Shown one piece after another: positions 58,989 to 64,000 of a stretch of 64,000 nucleotides of DNA. The notes beneath the pieces are model-generated. The model was given only the letters and a program-made list of their open reading frames with translations. It made no database searches and was not told the origin of the DNA. This stretch comes from Varanus komodoensis (lineage: Eukaryota; Chordata; Lepidosauria; Squamata; Varanidae), in the NCBI RefSeq assembly GCF_004798865.1, contig NW_025335268.1, forward strand, positions 58,532,374-58,596,373. The letters run 5' to 3'. Each line of letters begins with the position of its first letter. Within the stretch, counting starts at the first letter, position 1. The position numbers were made by a program, and so were the translations under genes.

Positions 58989-59340
58989 AGTTAGAAAACA
59001 CAGAATAGATAGTAAAGCTTATTTCTGGTTGATATAGCATGTTCTAGTTCATTTCAATAGTTGTCTGGGGTCTCATTTTTGGTGCAAAGATGGATTGTAA
59101 TTTTAATAATAAAACTATTATTCAATAAATTGGTAATTTCATCGTATTAACTAAACTCAAGTATTCAGTCACTTCAACAATTGACTAAATTTGTATTTGT
59201 TTCAGTTGAAAAATCTGCAAAGAGACTTTGAAAAATCTGCCTTTTCACAGGATTGGTTCACATGTTCTTTTGATAATGTTAGAATGTTTAAATTGCACTG
59301 AAATCCCTGGAGCTTTGGAGGGCTTCCTGTGAGATTGTCT

Positions 59341-59475
59341 GTATCAGAAAAAAGAACAAGGAGCCTCATGGCACCCTTAACACTGCTAATCCATTTGCTT
59401 TGGCCTAGGCGAACATGGGCTGGAGGTCATGTTATCAAGGTGAAGTGGACTTCAGTCCGTGAAAGCCAAATAGTC
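59341..59475 (-). repeat. Amniote dispersed repeat (GGCACCTTA...AGACTAAYAC family), copy 1
   Basis: AAAGAACAAGGAGCCTCATG, GCACCCTTAACACTGCTAAT and GAAGTGGACTTCAGTCCGTG are parts of a repeat very common in lizards and turtles, with partly inverted halves. I cannot name the family. Confidence 0.5.
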
Positions 59476-60916
59476 TCCCATTAATTATGAATGTATTATC
59501 AATGTTGCCTTATCAACTAAAAAGCCATCATGGTGGTAGTGACACAAGACTCTTCGTTGTTCTTGTTGTCAGGACTACAGCCACCATTTTTAACTACATC
59601 ACAAGTTAGCAACCCTGCATAAATAAATAAAATATCATAAGGAGTTCAGCAAAGAAGCTGTTGCTCCGTTGCCATCTTGGCTCTGTCCCTCCAGCAAACC
59701 TATAAGTTTGAGAGTCTTACCATGTAACCACTAACATATCCTGACGCAGTTCCCAACTTTTTAAAAAAATCTAAATTATATTCTCCTGTGAAGGGAGCTT
59801 TTGCCTCTGGTAGGCTAAACTGTTAGAATGCCTCAAAAAGTCTGCTTCTTGGGGAATTAATCACTTTGCAGTTCAGCTATTGTGTGGGAGAAGGTAGATG
59901 AAAGTTTGGATGGAAGACTAAGGATGACTATGAAGAGGTTAAGCCCGTGCTCCCACTGATCTTAAAGAAAGGCTAAGTGAGGAAGAAGATTGCTTGGGGA
60001 AAGGGGCACAGGAGATGGAAAGCTGATGTGTTGACCGATCAGAGAGGAGGCTCCTAAAAATTTCACAGTGATGAAGAGGATGAGGTGGAGCTCTATGCTA
60101 CAAATGCTAGGGATGCTGGTTGAGGGACAGTCAATAATGGAAAGGGACCAAGTAGGCAGCAGGCTGCAGGCACCTGCAAAAGCACAGGTGTGGCTGACAC
60201 ATGAAGGAAAGGCCAGAATAAGGTTTTGCACAGAGGGCCTAGAGCCAGGAAGGATATGTGCTGTTGGCAAGAGGTAGGTTACTAGGCAAGTCAGGAAGCC
60301 AAAGGCACACACTATTGCAAAGCTTGGAGTCTAGACCAGACAGGGGATTTCTGCTGGCTGCAGATTTTTCTTTCGCCACAGCATTGTGACCTGGCAACTA
60401 TGGAGGCAATGAAGGCCAAGAAGCAGGTGGCAGTGGATGTCACATATTGATTTGAATTAATCAGACTATTTTTGGCTTTAGGCTTCTAGATGGGTTAGCT
60501 ACTATTTCTGTACAGCCTGGAGGAGCCACCAGTTTATTTTAAAAAAAAACTAAACTAAATAAAGAAAATAAACTTCAGAGAAAGGGATATTATTGTAAGC
60601 TGCACAGAGAGCTCAGGTATGGGTTACTGTAGAAGCTTACAAATTAAAGTAATAAATAAATATCTCCTACTACCACAGTCCCACCCTAATTAAGTCCATC
60701 CTCACAGTGGCTGCCTTTTAAAAAACAGAAGATCTGATTATAGTTCACTAGCAACTCTTCTAATTTGGACCTCAGTGAGAACAGCTTTGCTGTGAAGAAT
60801 AATGCATTGTGGAGAGGGAGAAGGAGAAGGAGAAGACAACATTATTGGAGCGATGGACATTTCTAGGCCTTCTGGACAATCATAAACAACAGTCTTAAAG
60901 ACAGAAAAATATCCAG

Positions 60917-61048
60917 GCATAAGCCTTTGTGAATCCAGTGTCTAACAAAAGTTTAAGCCAGTATAAATGCATTCATCTTGAAGGTGCCACAATTCTCTTT
61001 GCTGTTTTTGCTGTAATAGACTAATACAGATTGCCCCTCTGGAACTCA
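60917..61048 (+). repeat. Amniote dispersed repeat (GGCACCTTA...AGACTAAYAC family), copy 2
   Basis: GCATAAGCCTTTGTGAATCC, GCATTCATCTTGAAGGTGCC, TGCTGTTTTTGCTGTAATAG and ACTAATACAG followed by CCCCTCTGGAACTCAT match the family consensus as I remember it. It is opposite in orientation to the copy at 59341. Confidence 0.65.
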
Positions 61049-62594
61049 TAAACAAGAGTGGTTAAGACCAGACAAATACAGGACAATGTATGCTCACTGA
61101 GTGTGCACAGATCTGTGATTTCCGTAATTACATATACTCATCTGTTTGCTTCAGTGAGTGAAACAGGGAGGTTATCTTTTCTGTATATTATTTTCTCTGT
61201 TTACTGTTAGTTAAAAGTCCAATTAAATGCATTATTTTAAAAATTAAAAAAGGCAAGGGCACGGGTGGCAGCTGAGTCATGCTCTCACTTATTACATCAA
61301 AACGATTCCCTTTAAGAGCCCCTGTCACTTCAGCAGCCACACTTGAGCCATACTCAGCATATCATAACAAAAGCAGTTCTGTAGGAAGCACTGCATTTTC
61401 TGAAAAAAAGAAAAAACAAATTTTAACGCTTCTAGTGCTTGAAAATTGTTATCTATGTAACAGAGATGCAGTGCTGTAGGAATGATGTAGATTGTTTGCA
61501 ACCAATTTGCAATTGTCTACCTGATTGTGTGGAAAGGCCATTAAAATAAGTGTGAATACATATATATGTGGGGAAGGGGGCTTACTATGCATTATGATTT
61601 TTATTTTGTTTTATTTTCCAAAGTGACTATCTAGAATTACCAGAATACTCCAGACATCTGCTTGGCAAACACAGAGAAACAATTTCTTTTAAATGCAGAA
61701 CATTAATTTGTTCTAAATTCAAATTGTACATCTGGCATATTAAGCATTCCTTTAGAATATGTATTACACCACTAATACAAAGGTGTAGAAGCTGGTTATT
61801 TGTTTGATAACCCTGTTTCAAAAATAAGGCTCAGCTGTTGTTGATTTTTTAATGGTTACTGTTTGTATGCTGGTGTGCTCTAGCCAAAGAACATTAAAAA
61901 TACATTTGACATCAGTACAATAATGTCCAAGGAGGTTTTTAAAAGGCAGAGGATATGGAGAAATGTGGCAGAGATGTGATCCAAGTGTACTGAGATGCAA
62001 CAGCAAGAACCAAAATAGTAAGCAACATATGAATTTGTATATCTGATTCAACAAAACCCATGGAAGTGTTTTTTAATGAAATTTAAGTTAGGCTACCTTA
62101 AAACATTTTGGTTTTCAGCAGGGGGAATATGAACATCAAAAAAGCATGCTTTTGGGCCCTCAGTTAATTAGAAGCGGTAGAATTACTCCACGGAGACTTT
62201 TCCTAAAGGTGGGTTGTGCTCATTAAACCCAAAAGTCCTAAATCACTATTACCCAGAGGGCTTAGCTGTACACATCAGGTCAGTTTCCTGGGCTCAAAAA
62301 CTGTTCTAAGATCCACTAGTCAGGATATAAACCACAACACAGTTTTCCCTGCCAGAGTTCCAAATAATATTTCATGAACATTAAGGGAATATACACTGCT
62401 GATGGATGTAAAACAGACAGATACAAAGATGCCACAGGACAAAGACAAAACATAAAAATGACTTTTTTTCTTTTGGGAAATTCATAAACCAGAATCTTTG
62501 TTCCTGTTTCACAAATGGCCACCTCCATTTGTCTTTTACTCCTACCTGAAAACACTGATATTCACTCTGCTCACACAGAAGACTGTAGTGATTA

Positions 62595-62606
62595 CACAAA
62601 CCTTTA
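62595..62606 (-). other. SOBP: Stop codon and candidate 5' splice site of the last SOBP intron
   Basis: On the minus strand the end of the coding exon reads AAG-TAA-AG followed by GTTTGTGT. The AAAG/GTTTGT junction (last exon base 62602, GT at 62601-62600) is a fair donor, weaker than the GTRAGT consensus. If used, the stop lies two bases upstream of the exon end and the 3'UTR sits on a separate exon. A stop this close to the last junction would not trigger nonsense-mediated decay. The alternative is simple read-through into the flanking sequence as 3'UTR. Confidence 0.5.
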
Positions 62607-64000
62607 CTTATTCTGATTTCGAATTCGGAGACACCTCCTTTTCAGTGGTGGCTCCAGATCTTCTGGCCCTGTGCTGAGAATTGGTGTTGAGATAATGCAT
62701 GGTGAAATAGCAGTCTTTTCCGCTGGTTTTGGCACAGGCTGGATGACACAGCCTGTTTTGGGTAGCATCCGCAAAGCATATGCATGGTCCTCATCTGCAG
62801 GATTGTTAAGGTTGGGATCTTGCTTGTCTCCCCCAAAGAGGGGTTCTTCCCCAGTCTTCTTACCAGACTCTGCTTCCCGGCGGCAGTTTGACGTACAGTT
62901 GTTTTCCTTAACAGACTCCAGCTCACTCACTGGCAGTTCCTCCAGAGGCTGCGACTTCTTCTGCTCTTGGGGCTGCTCTGAGTTCTTAGAAACCTCTGGG
63001 GCCTTCGTGCCATTCACAATGACGTTGCAAACTGCACCTGCACTATTCTCTGGCGTGCCAGAGGCCAGTGTGATAGGACCACAGTGAGCTGGGTCACTAC
63101 AAGGTAACGTCTTTGTTTCAGTGGAGCTGCAATTGTTCCTGCAGTCACTGCAGTTCCTTTTATCTGCACTACCAAAAGTCAGGTTTACAACACTGCTAGC
63201 TTCATGTTCAACTTTGACTTGAGCATGTAAAGCCCTGTGGATAACATTGTGTAGTCTAGACCTGTGACTTACAGTTAAGTCTATCACACCATCCTGTGGT
63301 CCCTGTAGTGCTGTAGGAAAACCAAATTTGTTGTTTACCGGACTACTAGGTCTCACAGTCAAATCAACAACTTCATTTTTACTGTGCTCCTGATGCACTG
63401 GCATTTGATTTAACGACTGGCCTGAGCAGCTTGGTGTTGAGTCAGAAGACTTGGAAGGCCCTTGTTTCGGATCTCTGGGGGACACAGAGTTATTTGTTGG
63501 CTTTGCCCCAGTCGCATCGCTAGATGTACTTGGAATGAAACTCTCCCCATTGCTGGAGAAGCCATTTGGGGGTTTGGAATCATTGATGTGTGGAATGGGG
63601 ATTGGAATGGGGATAGGAACTGGAAGAGGGACAATGACAGGATATGGCACTAACAGGGTTGGGGGTGGCACCAGGGGGGCAAGAGATGGCAAGCCAAAGT
63701 TCATCATCTGTGGCATGGGCACAGGACCATTTGGCATCATGCTTACTGGGGGAAAAGGAAGGCTGGGCAAAGGGACTCCCGGAGGCGGAGGGGGTAGTAA
63801 ACCTGGGGGATTTCCAGGCATAGTTGGGGTTGTTGGAGGGTGAATATGGGGGGACAGCATTGGCCTGTGCATAGGACTGGAGGTGGGGCCCATATTTCTT
63901 GGGCCACCTGGTGGTGGACCAATTCCAGGAATCATTGGATTGGACAGAGGGCTATTTGGATTTGAGGCATGATGAGGTGGCCCTCGAATAAATGGGGGAC
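62604..64000 (-). CDS. SOBP: SOBP, sine oculis-binding protein homolog: C-terminal part of the large coding exon (partial, continues beyond the right edge)
   Basis: The frame is open from the window edge to a TAA at 62604-62606, about 464 codons. Counting from the internal Met whose codon ends at 63935: a Pro-rich low-complexity region with P-I-P-I repeats at about 107-116, VVDLT at 189-193, VIDLT at 217-221, VVNLTF at 249-254, an acidic stretch near 379-383, and a basic C-terminus ending [11 protein letters not shown]. The 21 codons upstream of that Met read [19 protein letters not shown] and are clearly still coding, so the Met is not the start. I recognise the Pro-rich block, the VIDLT segment, the [20 protein letters not shown] segment and the C-terminus as SOBP. 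From family knowledge: SOBP is a nuclear protein with N-terminal FCS-type zinc fingers (outside this window), it binds SIX-family factors, it carries SUMO-interacting motifs of the V/I-V/I-D-L-T type, and its loss causes the Jackson circler hearing and vestibular phenotype in mice. The human protein is about 870 residues, so roughly half is here. No frameshift or internal stop is seen. Confidence 0.97.
   Translation of the reverse strand, partial: PPFIRGPPHHASNPNSPLSNPMIPGIGPPPGGPRNMGPTSSPMHRPMLSPHIHPPTTPTMPGNPPGLLPPPPPGVPLPSLPFPPVSMMPNGPVPMPQMMNFGLPSLAPLVPPPTLLVPYPVIVPLPVPIPIPIPIPHINDSKPPNGFSSNGESFIPSTSSDATGAKPTNNSVSPRDPKQGPSKSSDSTPSCSGQSLNQMPVHQEHSKNEVVDLTVRPSSPVNNKFGFPTALQGPQDGVIDLTVSHRSRLHNVIHRALHAQVKVEHEASSVVNLTFGSADKRNCSDCRNNCSSTETKTLPCSDPAHCGPITLASGTPENSAGAVCNVIVNGTKAPEVSKNSEQPQEQKKSQPLEELPVSELESVKENNCTSNCRREAESGKKTGEEPLFGGDKQDPNLNNPADEDHAYALRMLPKTGCVIQPVPKPAEKTAISPCIISTPILSTGPEDLEPPLKRRCLRIRNQNK

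Larger units (their letters stand above)
46469..62601 (-). other. SOBP: Inferred last intron of SOBP (16.1 kb), mostly unannotated AT-rich non-coding DNA
   Basis: The interval lies between the donor at 62601 and the acceptor at 46469. No coding exon is recognisable on either strand. Recognised contents are a foldback repeat (47003-47145), a BovB-type end (47964-48022), a dispersed unnamed repeat (48830-49170), a short purine tract (52122-52148), a repeat at 58895-58988 and two copies of another family (59341-59475 and 60917-61048). Long parts of 49.2-52.0, 52.2-54.9, 55.3-58.8 and 61.2-62.5 kb contain no repeat I recognise. An alternative SOBP 3' end inside this interval is possible: minus-strand AATAAA hexamers occur at 61600-61605 and 61610-61615. 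Confidence 0.5.

Noticed and set aside
61600-61615. SOBP poly(A) site 1 kb after the stop codon
   Set aside because: Two AATAAA hexamers are present on the minus strand, but no convincing GT-rich element follows and the splice model explains the stop position better. Kept as an alternative.
63451-63843. 130-codon plus-strand frame rich in Gly
   Set aside because: Antisense shadow of the Pro-rich SOBP coding exon.

Overview
The window looks like a piece of a squamate reptile chromosome (lizard or snake). It has one recognisable host gene, very low coding density, long introns and a dense background of squamate-type repeats. These include L2/CR1-clade LINE fragments, MIR-like and tRNA-derived SINEs, a BovB-type end, and foldback elements of the kinds common in squamates. 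The species assignment is inferred from repeat content and from a SOBP protein that clearly resembles, but is not identical to, the mammalian protein. No operon-like or prokaryotic structure is present.

Right end (about 44.8 to 64.0 kb, minus strand): the 3' half of SOBP (sine oculis-binding protein homolog). The large coding exon enters from beyond the right edge and ends at 62604. Its stop codon lies two bases before a plausible GT donor. A strong 3' splice site (branch point CTGAC, pyrimidine tract, AG) sits 16 kb away at 46469-46492. I therefore read 46468 down to about 44775 as the terminal 3'UTR exon, and 46469-62601 as the last intron. That intron is AT-rich, poor in recognisable young repeats, and contains stretches that look like conserved non-coding DNA, including a perfect 10-bp inverted repeat.

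Middle (about 14 to 44 kb): intergenic. About 20-31 kb is relatively GC-rich and contains an orphan CpG island (26135-26895) with a CTCF-like site. A near-consensus minus-strand splice donor lies in the island and a possible second exon about 1 kb further on, so an unannotated minus-strand transcript may start here. About 27-34 kb holds several L2-clade LINE pieces, including a 1.7 kb copy with a readable reverse transcriptase (YADD). About 38-41 kb is a cluster of foldback repeats, one interrupted by a SINE.

Left end (1 to 14 kb): intergenic or non-coding, with two matching L2 3' ends, a tRNA-derived SINE, a degenerate 30-bp tandem array, and a tandem pair of plus-strand AATAAA signals at 13.88 kb that could end a plus-strand transcript. 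In mammals SCML4 lies convergent to SOBP on this side. I looked for its SAM and SLED exons on the plus strand and did not find them, so that link is only a synteny-based guess.

I found no virus-like element that I can support, no CRISPR array, and no tRNA or rRNA gene. Most open frames in the window are chance frames in non-coding DNA.
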